A DNA stretch of 19,906 bases from JBFEYJ01 sp041562215 (GCA_041562215.1 JBFEYJ010000032.1:1-19906), one strand, 5' to 3'. Counted from the first letter of the stretch, positions 6,758-14,224 are shown. Notes: generated by a model from the letters alone, not told the origin. Numbers and translations: made by a program.

Positions 6758-8198
6758 ACCCTTGTAGTGCGGCGCTGTTGTTGATGAGCAGGTGGACCCA
6801 GATGCTGGCGGCATAGCCCAAGGCGATCGCCCAAGTCCATTTGAGGTGGGAGAAAAATGTGTAGATCCCTCGTGCCTGCCCCATGAGTGCGACACCGGCG
6901 GCCGAACCGATTGAAAGCAGGGAGCCGCCGACACCGGCGGTAAGGGTAACCAACAGCCACTGAGTCAGATCCATCGTCGGGTTCATGGTCAGCACAGCGA
7001 ACATCACCGGGATGTTGTCGACGATGGCCGAGAGAATGCCGACCAGGATATTCGCCCAGGTGGCTCCAAGACCTACGTACATCGACTCGGAGGCCAGTGC
7101 GAGGTAGCCGAGACTGCCCAGACCTCCAACACACAACACCACACCATAGAAGAACATCAGGGTATCCCATTCAGCGCGGGCCACAATACCGTAGATATCG
7201 AAGCGGTTGTTACCCTCACGCGATATCTCCATGCTGCGTTTCTCCGGTCCCTCGACCTCCTCGATCGCTTCTTTTTGTTCCTTACGGCGCAGGAAGTAAC
7301 CGTAGAACTTCAGCACACCCAGCCCGGTCATCATGCCAAGTACCGGTGGCAGATGCAGGAAGTTGTGCAAGGAGACTGCCATGATAATGGTGAGCAGGAA
7401 AAGACCGATGACAACGAGTCCGCCGTGCTTGATGATGACCTTCTCGTCCATCGCGTTGGGCTTATCTTTCTTGACCGCCAGGGACATAAGCAATGCGGGA
7501 ACCAGCCAGTTCACCACGGCAGGGATAAACAGATAGAAGAAGTTATTGAACTCCACGATTCCCTTTTGCCATACCATCAGCGTGGTAATGTCGCCAAAGG
7601 GTGAAAAAGCACCGCCGGCGTTAGCGGCAACCACGATATTGATGCAGGCCACGGCAATGAACTGGGGCTTGCCGGCACCCACGGCCATGACAACTGCTGA
7701 CATCAACAGAGCGGTGGTGAGGTTATCAGCGATAGGGGAGATAAAGAAGGCGAGCAGCCCGGTGATCCAGAACACCGCGCGGAGGCTGAATCCGCGAGAG
7801 ACCAGCCATGCCCGCAGGGCATTGAAGACCTGGCGCTCCTCCATGGTGTTGATATAAGTCATCGCCGCCAGCAAGAACAGGAATAGTTCAGCATATTCGA
7901 GCAGGTTGTGGCGAATCGCGTTACCGGCGGTTTCTGTGTCGCCGTGTCCTGCGTAGGCCATGCCGACCAGCACCCAGATGATCCCGGCGGCGACAATGAC
8001 TGGTTTTGATTTGCGCAGATGCAGGAACTCCTCGCCGATCACCAGGGCATAGGCGAGCACAAAAATGATAACGGAGGCAATGCCGAACCAGGTCATCGTT
8101 AGATCAAGTCCGCCCCCTCCCTCAGCAGCCAGGGCCGTTGCCGGATAGAAAAAAATCAGGAGAAGAGGTAGCAAAAGCTTGCGCAGGGCAACGTTCAT
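6756..8198 (-). CDS. nhaD: NhaD-type sodium/proton antiporter
   Basis: This inner-membrane Na+(Li+)/H+ antiporter belongs to the ion transporter superfamily; at 480 residues it is close to Vibrio NhaD. It opens with a signal-like hydrophobic stretch (LLLPLLLIFFYPATALAA) and has about a dozen further hydrophobic segments. Family motifs in the two repeat halves are present: SPIADNLTTALLMSAVV, NAGGAFSPFGDITTLMVWQ, DNIPVMFAVLTMNP and SIGSAAGVALMGQARG. I place the start at the ATG at 8198, preceded by AAGGA. An upstream ATG at 8279 adds 27 residues without hydrophobic or family character. The stop codon lies inside the T-run of the convergent terminator. It suggests sodium stress or a marine or haloalkaline setting. 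Confidence 0.95.
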   Translation of the reverse strand: MNVALRKLLLPLLLIFFYPATALAAEGGGGLDLTMTWFGIASVIIFVLAYALVIGEEFLHLRKSKPVIVAAGIIWVLVGMAYAGHGDTETAGNAIRHNLLEYAELFLFLLAAMTYINTMEERQVFNALRAWLVSRGFSLRAVFWITGLLAFFISPIADNLTTALLMSAVVMAVGAGKPQFIAVACINIVVAANAGGAFSPFGDITTLMVWQKGIVEFNNFFYLFIPAVVNWLVPALLMSLAVKKDKPNAMDEKVIIKHGGLVVIGLFLLTIIMAVSLHNFLHLPPVLGMMTGLGVLKFYGYFLRRKEQKEAIEEVEGPEKRSMEISREGNNRFDIYGIVARAEWDTLMFFYGVVLCVGGLGSLGYLALASESMYVGLGATWANILVGILSAIVDNIPVMFAVLTMNPTMDLTQWLLVTLTAGVGGSLLSIGSAAGVALMGQARGIYTFFSHLKWTWAIALGYAASIWVHLLINNSAALQG

Positions 8199-8426
8199 CG
8201 TCTGGTTTTCCTTGTGATCGTCCATACAGTGGGAGTAAAAACCGCGGCAGTTTAGCACATTAGTCAGGTGGAGCCTCAATGGTATGGCGATGGCTGTGGT
8301 TGGCTCTTTTGTTGACAGGCCGCGGTCTTCAGCCGCATTGCCGTTCCTTTTTAACCCTTAGTGAGTGCAAAGGGCGTTCCTGAATGCTGTACCGGTGTTT
8401 ACCGGGAGGACCTTTCAAGGCATGGC

Positions 8427-8450
8427 CAACTGGGTACAAATACCCAGTTG
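8427..8450. repeat. perfect 10-bp inverted repeat directly upstream of the small RNA promoter
   Basis: The arms CAACTGGGTA (8427-8436) and TACCCAGTTG (8441-8450) are exact complements around CAAA. A second short one, AGCCT/AGGCT, follows at once and ends 3 bases before the -35 box at 8467. The location suits a regulator binding site; it could instead be an RNA hairpin in a longer leader if transcription starts upstream. Confidence 0.6.
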
Positions 8451-8466
8451 AGCCTCACAGGCTTGA

Positions 8467-8495
8467 TTTACAGAAACTCTGACTATACTTATACA
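8467..8495 (+). promoter_or_regulatory. sigma-70-like promoter of the second small RNA candidate
   Basis: TTTACA (8467-8472), 17 bases, then TATACA (8490-8495). The -35 box matches the consensus in 5 of 6 positions and the -10 box in 4 of 6. The predicted start is near 8502. A TTGACA at 8312-8317 has no usable -10 box. Confidence 0.45.
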
Positions 8496-8501
8496 ACATG
8501 T

Positions 8502-8591
8502 TTATTGATTCTCTTGATGGCGTGTAGATTCATTGATCCCTCCCCTGCGCAACTATGCGCAACTTGACCCTGCTACTGCAGGGTTTTTTTT
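8502..8591 (+). ncRNA. candidate intergenic small RNA with anti-Shine-Dalgarno sequence
   Basis: A strong plus-strand terminator (8567-8591) stands in a gap with no plus-strand gene before it, so it should end a noncoding transcript. From the predicted promoter the RNA would be about 90 nt. It has a C-rich stretch, CCCTCCCC (8538-8545), able to pair with purine-rich ribosome binding sites. A hairpin TGCGCA-ACTA-TGCGCA follows, made by a tandem 9-base repeat (TGCGCAACT twice), then the terminator stem. A 9-codon frame at 8498 has no ribosome binding site. The 5' end is uncertain. Confidence 0.5.
8567..8591 (+). terminator. intrinsic terminator, plus strand
   Basis: The perfect 7-bp stem ACCCTGC/GCAGGGT with loop TACT is followed by eight Ts (8584-8591). 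On the minus strand the stem is followed by CAAGTTGC, not a T-run, so it does not serve pat. Confidence 0.88.
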
Positions 8592-8673
8592 GCCTGGAGC
8601 CGGCTTCTCGTAATGCCTCGTCCAGGCTGATATGTGTTTCTCAAGGTGCATTGAAAGTGCTGTGTGTTTGCGC

Positions 8674-11352
8674 TTACAGGTTAATTGTCGCCAACTTCAC
8701 CGTCGGATCTTGCTCGCTGCTCTGAATGCGAAAGCCGAGTGATTTGACCAGATCAAGCATCTTCCTGTTATCGGCCAGGATCTCCCCATCCATTGTGTTG
8801 AATCCACGCTCTTGGGCCGCTTCCAGCAGATGGCTCATCAATTGTGAGCCGATGCCCCGGTGTTGCCACTCGTCAGCCACCACAAGGGCGAATTCACAGC
8901 TCTTGCCATCCGGGTTTATCACATAGCGGGCCACACCGAGTTCCACCTCAGTGCCACCTTTTTCCTGAACAGCGATCAGTGCCAGCTCACGGTTATAGTC
9001 GAGTTGGGTAAAGCGTACCAGCATCTCAGGCGTCAGTTCGTTAAGCGTCTGCATGAAGCGGAAATATTTTGATTGCGGGGAGAGTTTGCGAACGAAACAC
9101 TGCTCGATATCTGCATCTTCAGGGCGGATTGGACGAATGGTGATATTAGTGCCATCGGCCAGTTGCCGTTGTGTGATGAGATGGGTGGGATAGGGGTGGA
9201 TCGCCATGTGGCTGTATGGATCCAGTGAAGGCGCTGTGTGTTCGACAACAATGCGGCAGTCCAGTGCGATCACGCCGGTGCTGCCTGCTACCAGTGGGTT
9301 GATGTCCATTTCAACAATTTGAGGCAGCTCACAGACCATCTCTGAGATCCCTATCAGTGCCTGCACCAGCGCATTCATCTCTATGGGCGGTAGGTCGCGG
9401 TATGCTGCGAGTAGTTTGGTGATCTGCGTGTGCCCGATCAGGCTCTCGGCAAGAAAACGATTCAGTGGTGGGAGCGTGACGGCGCGGTCGCGCAATATTT
9501 CCACCGCCGTGCCACCGGCGCCAAAGGTGATGACTGGCCCGAAAACAGTGTCTCGGCTGACACCGATCAACAATTCCCGCCCATGTTGTGTCGCAACCAT
9601 CGGCTCAAGGATAACACCGTCAATTTTTGCCTGAGGTGCTTTCCTGCTTACCTCATCGAGTAGCTCTGTGTATGTGGTGCGCACCGCCTGGGCATTGGTG
9701 ATGTTGAGGCGCACGCCACCTACGTCTGTCTTATGACTCAGTTGCGGGGAGTTGATTTTCATTACGACAGGGAAGCCATGATTCTCCGCGGCAACCAACG
9801 CCTCGTTGGCCGAGTGACAGTTAGTGGCTGCAGTAACGGGAATATTGAACGCATGCAGTAACGCTCTGGCCTCCAGCGGAGACAGTTGGCGGCGTTGTTC
9901 CGACAGAGCGCTCTCTATGATAAGGCGAGCTCCAACAATGTCGGGCTTACTGCGCTGCCCAAGTGATCCAGGTACCTGCATGAGCAATTGCTGGTTGCGG
10001 GTGTAATTGGCAAGGAAGGCGAAAGCTTCCACCGAGGATTCGGGATTGGTGAAATTGGGGATTTTATGTCGGGTGAACAGGGCATTGGCTCCTCGCACAT
10101 GGCCATCGCCCATCCAGCAGGCCAGTACCGGCTTGTCCTGCTTTTCCTGTGCGCTGATGACCGCTTTGGCGCAGCTCTCCGGCTCTGTCATTGCCTGAGG
10201 TGTAAGCATGACCAGCGCACCATCCACATTAGGATCGTGAAGGCAGACGTTTGTGGCAAGGGCATAACGTTCGTCCGTGGCATCACCGAGAATGTCGACA
10301 GGGTTGCCGTGCGACCAGTGAGCAGGGAGGTTTTGTTCCAGGATTTCCACTGTCGCGGGGGTAAGCTGTGCCAGTTCAACACCGAGATCAGTGGCGCGGT
10401 CAGTGGCCATCACACCGGGGCCTCCGCCATTGGTGACGATAACCAGGCGATTTCCGTTGACCCGGTGTGAGGTGGAGAGTAATTGGGCGGCAGCGAACAG
10501 TTCGGCAATGGTTTTTGCGCGTACTACCCCGGCTCTTTGCAAGGCGGCATCGAAGACATCGTCATCGCCGATCAGGGCGCCAGTGTGTGTGAGCGCTGCT
10601 TTGGAACCGCTACTGTGGCGTCCGGCCTTTATCACAATCACAGGTTTCATGCGTGCAGCCACACGCAGGCCGCTCATGAAACGTCGTGCATCACGAACTC
10701 CTTCGACGTACAGCAGGATGCTCTTGGTTTCATTATCCTGAGCGAGAAAATCCAGGATATCGCCGAAGTCCACATCGGCCGCATCGCCGAGGGAGGCGAT
10801 AGCGGAGAAGCCGACCTTGCGGCTCTCCGCCCAGTCGAGGATAGCTGTGCAGAGCGCTCCCGATTGCGATACCAGGGCCATCTGTCCGGGTAGGGCGGCA
10901 TTCTTGCTGAAGGTGGCATTCATACCGACCTTGGGGCGGATGAGCCCCAGGCAGTTGGGACCTAGCAGACGGAGCTGATACTGATGTGCAGCTTCAAGCA
11001 TCTTACGCTCGAGTCCAGCCCCTTTACCGTCTGTTTCGCTGAATCCCGCCGAGAGGACAATGGCGGCACGAACACCGTGTTCGCCACAGGCATGGATGAT
11101 TTCGGGCACTGTGACTGCCGGCGTGGCGATCACCGCCAGGTCAACGGATGCAGAGATTTCCTGGATATCCGCATAACATGGCTTGCTCTTGAGTTCCTTG
11201 TGCTTGGGATTGATAGGGTAGAGTTCCCCCTGGAAATATCCGCTAAGCAGATTTTTATAGACCAGTGCACCGACCGAGTCCACCCGGTTGCTGGCGCCGA
11301 AGATGGCGATAGATTTCGGCGAGAAGAGTCGATCCAGAAAGTGCGGTCCCAT
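8674..11352 (-). CDS. protein lysine acetyltransferase, Pat/YfiQ (PatZ) family
   Basis: This 892-residue protein fuses an NDP-forming acyl-CoA-synthetase-like module to a GNAT domain, the layout of Pat/PatZ enzymes that acetylate lysines (classically inactivating acetyl-CoA synthetase). It has a CoA-binding Rossmann domain at about 1-135 (SIAIFGASNRVDSVGALVYKN), two succinyl-CoA-ligase-like domains to about 460 (THTGALIGDDDVFDAAL includes His256), an ATP-grasp region at about 480-705 (MKINSPQLSHKTDVGGV, GAGGTAVEILRD, EMDINPL), and GNAT at about 731-892 with acetyl-CoA loop QHRGIGS (830-836). E. coli PatZ has 886 residues. I chose the ATG at 11352, with GGAG 6 bases before it; an in-frame extension upstream adds 31 residues without family character. 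It is divergent from the deacetylase-family gene. Confidence 0.93.
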   Translation of the reverse strand: MGPHFLDRLFSPKSIAIFGASNRVDSVGALVYKNLLSGYFQGELYPINPKHKELKSKPCYADIQEISASVDLAVIATPAVTVPEIIHACGEHGVRAAIVLSAGFSETDGKGAGLERKMLEAAHQYQLRLLGPNCLGLIRPKVGMNATFSKNAALPGQMALVSQSGALCTAILDWAESRKVGFSAIASLGDAADVDFGDILDFLAQDNETKSILLYVEGVRDARRFMSGLRVAARMKPVIVIKAGRHSSGSKAALTHTGALIGDDDVFDAALQRAGVVRAKTIAELFAAAQLLSTSHRVNGNRLVIVTNGGGPGVMATDRATDLGVELAQLTPATVEILEQNLPAHWSHGNPVDILGDATDERYALATNVCLHDPNVDGALVMLTPQAMTEPESCAKAVISAQEKQDKPVLACWMGDGHVRGANALFTRHKIPNFTNPESSVEAFAFLANYTRNQQLLMQVPGSLGQRSKPDIVGARLIIESALSEQRRQLSPLEARALLHAFNIPVTAATNCHSANEALVAAENHGFPVVMKINSPQLSHKTDVGGVRLNITNAQAVRTTYTELLDEVSRKAPQAKIDGVILEPMVATQHGRELLIGVSRDTVFGPVITFGAGGTAVEILRDRAVTLPPLNRFLAESLIGHTQITKLLAAYRDLPPIEMNALVQALIGISEMVCELPQIVEMDINPLVAGSTGVIALDCRIVVEHTAPSLDPYSHMAIHPYPTHLITQRQLADGTNITIRPIRPEDADIEQCFVRKLSPQSKYFRFMQTLNELTPEMLVRFTQLDYNRELALIAVQEKGGTEVELGVARYVINPDGKSCEFALVVADEWQHRGIGSQLMSHLLEAAQERGFNTMDGEILADNRKMLDLVKSLGFRIQSSEQDPTVKLATINL

Positions 11353-11432
11353 GGTTGACTCCAAAAGGGGGATTATTTTTAAGCTGTGTGTACTATGTAA
11401 ACATATGCGACCCGTAACGAACTGGCAAAGCC
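11353..11432. promoter_or_regulatory. shared divergent promoter region of pat and the deacetylase gene
   Basis: Only 80 bases separate the two starts. On the minus strand TTTACA (11396-11401) and AATAAT, 18 bases apart, could drive pat with a short leader carrying GGAG. The -35 box lies inside the inverted repeat TATGT-AA-ACATA (11394-11405), an operator candidate. No clear plus-strand boxes or ribosome binding site were found for the deacetylase gene. Confidence 0.45.
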
Positions 11433-12353
11433 ATGACGATTGCATTCATCTCCCACCTTGACTGCGAGCAGCATGATCTCGGTTCGGTTCACCCTGAGAG
11501 CCCGCAGCGCCTGCGTGCGATCCAGGACCACCTTATAGCCATCGGCCTCGATATGGCTCTTCGCCACTATGTCGCCCCGATGGCAACGCGACAGCAGTTG
11601 CAGCGGGTCCACGATACGGACTATATCGACTCGATTTTCATGCATGCACCGAATGAAGGTGTCATTTGGCTAGATCCGGACACGGGGATGATGCCCGGAA
11701 CACTCCGAGCGGCACTTCATGCGGCCGGTGCAGTCATCCTGGCGACAGAACTGGTGATGGAAGGAAGAGCTCACCAGGCTTTTTGCAGTGTCCGTCCGCC
11801 CGGGCACCATGCCGAACATAACCGGGCAATGGGGTTTTGCCTGTTTAATAATGTCGCGGTCGGGGTTGCTCATGCCATGAGCGTGTACGGACTGGAGCGT
11901 GTTGCGATCGCCGACTTTGATGTCCACCACGGTAATGGAACCGAGGATATCTTTCGCGACGATGACAGGGTGCTGCTTTGTTCCAGTTTTCGTCATCCTT
12001 TCTATCCTTTTACCGGTACACAAACTGCATCGAACCATATCATTAATACGCCTTTGGCAGCGGGGAGTGATGGCGCCGTGTTTCGCCGGTTGGTCTCCGA
12101 AGAATGGCTTCCGGCGTTGAATGCCTTCAGACCGCAGCTCCTGTTCATATCGGCCGGTTTTGATGCTCATGCCGCTGATGATATGGGTGGCTTGCGCTTT
12201 ACCGAAAGTGACTACTACTGGGTGACCTCGGAATTAAAGAAAGTGATGGGGAAGCATGGGAAAGGGCGTATGGTATCTGCGCTTGAGGGCGGCTATGAGC
12301 TGGGGGCGCTGGCGCGCAGCGTCGCGGCCCATCTCAATGGCATGTTGGACTAG
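11433..12353 (+). CDS. histone-deacetylase-family protein (AcuC/acetylpolyamine amidohydrolase-like)
   Basis: This 306-residue zinc hydrolase of the arginase/deacetylase fold removes acetyl groups from lysines or acylated amines. All active-site features are present: the tandem histidines His125-His126 in PPGHHAEHNRAMGFC, zinc ligands Asp163 and His165 in ADFDVHHGNGT, the third ligand Asp244 in SAGFDAHAADD, and the catalytic tyrosine Tyr288 in LEGGYEL. The start MTIAFISHLDCEQHDLGSVHPE.P.R is typical. The exact substrate (protein lysine, polyamine or other amide) cannot be read from sequence. Its divergent neighbour is a Pat-type acetyltransferase, which suggests, as inference, that it reverses protein acetylation. 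Confidence 0.93.
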   Translation: MTIAFISHLDCEQHDLGSVHPESPQRLRAIQDHLIAIGLDMALRHYVAPMATRQQLQRVHDTDYIDSIFMHAPNEGVIWLDPDTGMMPGTLRAALHAAGAVILATELVMEGRAHQAFCSVRPPGHHAEHNRAMGFCLFNNVAVGVAHAMSVYGLERVAIADFDVHHGNGTEDIFRDDDRVLLCSSFRHPFYPFTGTQTASNHIINTPLAAGSDGAVFRRLVSEEWLPALNAFRPQLLFISAGFDAHAADDMGGLRFTESDYYWVTSELKKVMGKHGKGRMVSALEGGYELGALARSVAAHLNGMLD

Positions 12354-12538
12354 CGTAAAACAATGTCAGCGCAATAACGTTAGTGACGCAAAGAAAACCG
12401 AATGGTCACGGAATCCAATGGAAGCCGTTTTTGTGTGTTTAGTTACCATGAATCAACAGATATGCACGCCGAATACTCGCAGGGTAACCCGGCCCGGCGA
12501 CCTTTGCATGGCAATCTTTTCCGTGTCTTTCCATGGCG

Positions 12539-12566
12539 AAAAAAAAGGGCGACCAGCCGGTCGCCC
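12539..12566 (-). terminator. intrinsic terminator of dsrA
   Basis: Read on the minus strand, the perfect 8-bp stem GGGCGACC/GGTCGCCC with a 4-base loop is followed by eight Ts (A-run at 12539-12546 on the plus strand). It begins 26 bases after the dsrA stop. On the plus strand the T-stretch is interrupted (TTTCTCTTT), but it may also end the convergent deacetylase transcript. Confidence 0.92.
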
Positions 12567-12591
12567 TTTCTCTTTGACATGAAACGCCTGA

Positions 12592-13836
12592 TCAGGCTTG
12601 AGCTTTACGCTCGAACCATTTTTGCGCCTCTTCGTCCCAGCCGTCCATGCGAACGTAGGAGTTGGAGCGCGGGCTGGCGATCATATTCGGTTCGACTTCA
12701 AGACCGACACCTTCGAGGAAGTTGACCAGACCGATACGCTCGATCATCTCACCGGTACGCTCGTGCTCAAGGGCGTTCTCGGCGAAGAAGTCGATCATGT
12801 TACCGGCCAGCTCTTCGATGGCTTCGAAGTCCTCGTCGGTGTCCAGCTTCATGAACGGTACGACAACGGTACCCATCAGGTCGCCGATCTTCAGGGTACG
12901 CTTGCCACCGACCAGGATGCTGGCTCCGCGGTCATCTCCGGGGGAGAGTGCCTTGTTCATGACATTCAGGCAGTGCATGCAGCGTACACAACCCTTATTA
13001 TCGACATCGAGGGTATCGTCGTCGTTCAGGGACAGGGCATTGGTCGGGCATCGGCTGATAACGTTGTCGACCACGTACTTGTGACCTTTGGCTTTAACGA
13101 AGGCCTTGACCTCATCCTGATCGACCTTCATGTCGTCACGCCAGGTACCGATCACGGAGAAGTCGGCACGATGGATGGAGTTCATGCAGTCGTTGGCACA
13201 GCCGGAGACCTTGAACTTGAACTTGTAGGGCAGCGCCGGACGGTGCATGTCATCAAGGAAGGCATTCACCAAGGTCCGATGAGTTCTCTGTTCGTCGATG
13301 CAGGACTGTTCGCAGCGGGCGGCACCGACGCATGACATGCCGGTGCGCACAGCCGGTCCGGCACCGCCGAGGTCAAAGCCCATTTCATTGAGGGCATCGA
13401 AGGCCGGCTGAACGTTGTCGGTGGTGCAGCCCTGGAACATGATGTCGCCGGACTGGCCATGGAAAGCGATCAGGCCGGAGCCGTACTTTTCCCAGATGTC
13501 GCAGAACTTGCGCAGGGTAGCAGTATCGTAATGCATCCCTGCCGGTGGCTGGATACGCAGGGTATGGAACTCGGACGCTGCGGGGAACATGGGGTTCTTG
13601 TTCTCGTCCATCAGCTCAGTGAAACGGGGGATAACACCGCCACCGTAGCCGACGACACCTACAGTACCGCCCTTCCAGTAACCCTTGCGGGTTTCATAGG
13701 AGGTTTCCAGCTGGCCCAAGAGGTCAACCATCATGTCATTGTCTTTTGCCAAACGCTTGAGACCGGTGACAAAGCTCGGCCAGACGCCGCCTTCCAGTTG
13801 GTCAAGCATAGGCGTGTCGTGCATTTTTTTAGCCAT
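12592..13836 (-). CDS. dsrA: reverse-type dissimilatory sulfite reductase, alpha subunit
   Basis: DsrA with DsrB forms the sirohaem and [4Fe-4S] enzyme that, in sulfur oxidisers, releases sulfite from DsrC-bound sulfane sulfur in the cytoplasm. The 414 residues match the length and sequence style of gammaproteobacterial oxidative DsrA (MLDQLEGGVWPSF, LETSYETRKGYWKGG, HGQSGDIMFQGCTTDN). Sirohaem-coupled cluster ligands are present as C169-x5-C175 and C213-x3-C217; the inserted ferredoxin domain has C263, C283, C286 and C289. The start has AGGAG 9 bases upstream. Unusually, no dsrB follows: a strong terminator comes 26 bases after the stop, and the next gene is an unrelated convergent one. No other dsr gene is in the window. 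The open frame and intact ligands argue against a pseudogene. Confidence 0.95.
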   Translation of the reverse strand: MAKKMHDTPMLDQLEGGVWPSFVTGLKRLAKDNDMMVDLLGQLETSYETRKGYWKGGTVGVVGYGGGVIPRFTELMDENKNPMFPAASEFHTLRIQPPAGMHYDTATLRKFCDIWEKYGSGLIAFHGQSGDIMFQGCTTDNVQPAFDALNEMGFDLGGAGPAVRTGMSCVGAARCEQSCIDEQRTHRTLVNAFLDDMHRPALPYKFKFKVSGCANDCMNSIHRADFSVIGTWRDDMKVDQDEVKAFVKAKGHKYVVDNVISRCPTNALSLNDDDTLDVDNKGCVRCMHCLNVMNKALSPGDDRGASILVGGKRTLKIGDLMGTVVVPFMKLDTDEDFEAIEELAGNMIDFFAENALEHERTGEMIERIGLVNFLEGVGLEVEPNMIASPRSNSYVRMDGWDEEAQKWFERKAQA

Positions 13837-13947
13837 CTTAAACTACTCCTCAGGATTAAAAAGGATTGACACATTGCCGGCTTGCACATCCAACTGTTAC
13901 TACTTCCGCCGGATTACCGACGCACAGATGATGTTGCTTCCGAAATA

Positions 13948-13960
13948 CAGCATAATGCTG
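13948..13960. promoter_or_regulatory. palindrome at the predicted dsrA transcription start
   Basis: CAGCAT-A-ATGCTG is a perfect 6-bp inverted repeat that begins 8 bases downstream of the -10 box, at or just past the predicted start. A protein bound here would block transcription; alternatively it forms a small hairpin at the 5' end of the mRNA. Confidence 0.45.
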
Positions 13961-13968
13961 CATTGAGA

Positions 13969-13997
13969 AACATAGTGATTTGCTCGGGTAATGTCAA
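13969..13997 (-). promoter_or_regulatory. sigma-70 promoter of dsrA
   Basis: On the minus strand a perfect -35 box TTGACA (13992-13997), a 17-base spacer and TATGTT (13969-13974, 5 of 6) make a strong promoter. The predicted start is near 13962. It gives dsrA a transcription unit of its own. Confidence 0.72.
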
Positions 13998-14090
13998 GGT
14001 GTTGATTTAAAAGAGAGAAGCTTACGTATTATGGGGGTTTATGAACGGGCATATGCGGTAGATAGATGGAGAGGGGCTGACCAACCTGGC

Positions 14091-14107
14091 CAGATCAAAA
14101 TGATCTG
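14091..14107. promoter_or_regulatory. 17-base palindrome between dsrA and the membrane protein gene
   Basis: CAGATCA and TGATCTG are exact complements with AAA between them. It lies about 95 bases upstream of the dsrA -35 box and 118 bases before the plus-strand start at 14225, so it could serve either gene. It does not match the CRP or FNR consensus. Confidence 0.4.
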
Positions 14108-14224
14108 CGTCCTGTCCATGGGCATGGGAAAGGGCATCCTAGGTAGGAAAATTGTGGCCCTTTTCCACTCATGGCGAGTACATAAATCGTTATAGTACGG
14201 GCTTTAATAATAAGGATGGTTTAA

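Larger units (their letters stand above)
8199..8673. other. 475-base intergenic region between nhaD and pat, rich in inverted repeats
   Basis: No protein gene is supported here. On the plus strand it holds, in order, CCGGT/ACCGG (8392-8405), a perfect 10-bp inverted repeat (8427-8450), AGCCT/AGGCT (8451-8463), a sigma-70-like promoter, a C-rich stretch and a strong intrinsic terminator. The nhaD promoter should lie at its left end on the minus strand, but no clear boxes are visible. Confidence 0.7.
13837..14224. other. 388-base divergent intergenic region, dsrA leader and promoters
   Basis: No gene is supported. It contains the dsrA promoter and a leader of about 125 bases on the minus strand, two palindromes (listed separately), and on the plus strand a possible -10 box TATAGT near 14193 ahead of AAGGA at 14211-14215, the ribosome binding site of the next gene. 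Confidence 0.6.

Noticed and set aside
8199..8279. Longer nhaD start at 8279
   Set aside because: The extra 27 residues are unlike a signal or family sequence, and the ATG at 8198 has AAGGA at a suitable distance.
8312..8340. TTGACA at 8312 as a -35 box
   Set aside because: Nothing resembling a -10 box at 16-18 bases; the TTTACA/TATACA pair at 8467-8495 fits better.
8498..8527. Nine-codon frame as a leader peptide
   Set aside because: No ribosome binding site, and the predicted transcript start falls at or after the ATG.
11353..11445. Longer pat start at 11445
   Set aside because: It would extend past the start of the divergent deacetylase gene. The ATG at 11352 has GGAG 6 bases upstream and gives the normal family N-terminus.
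12354..12538. Remnant of dsrB or another dsr gene after dsrA
   Set aside because: Only about 185 bases lie between the dsrA terminator and the deacetylase gene, with no DsrB-like cysteine motif in any frame.
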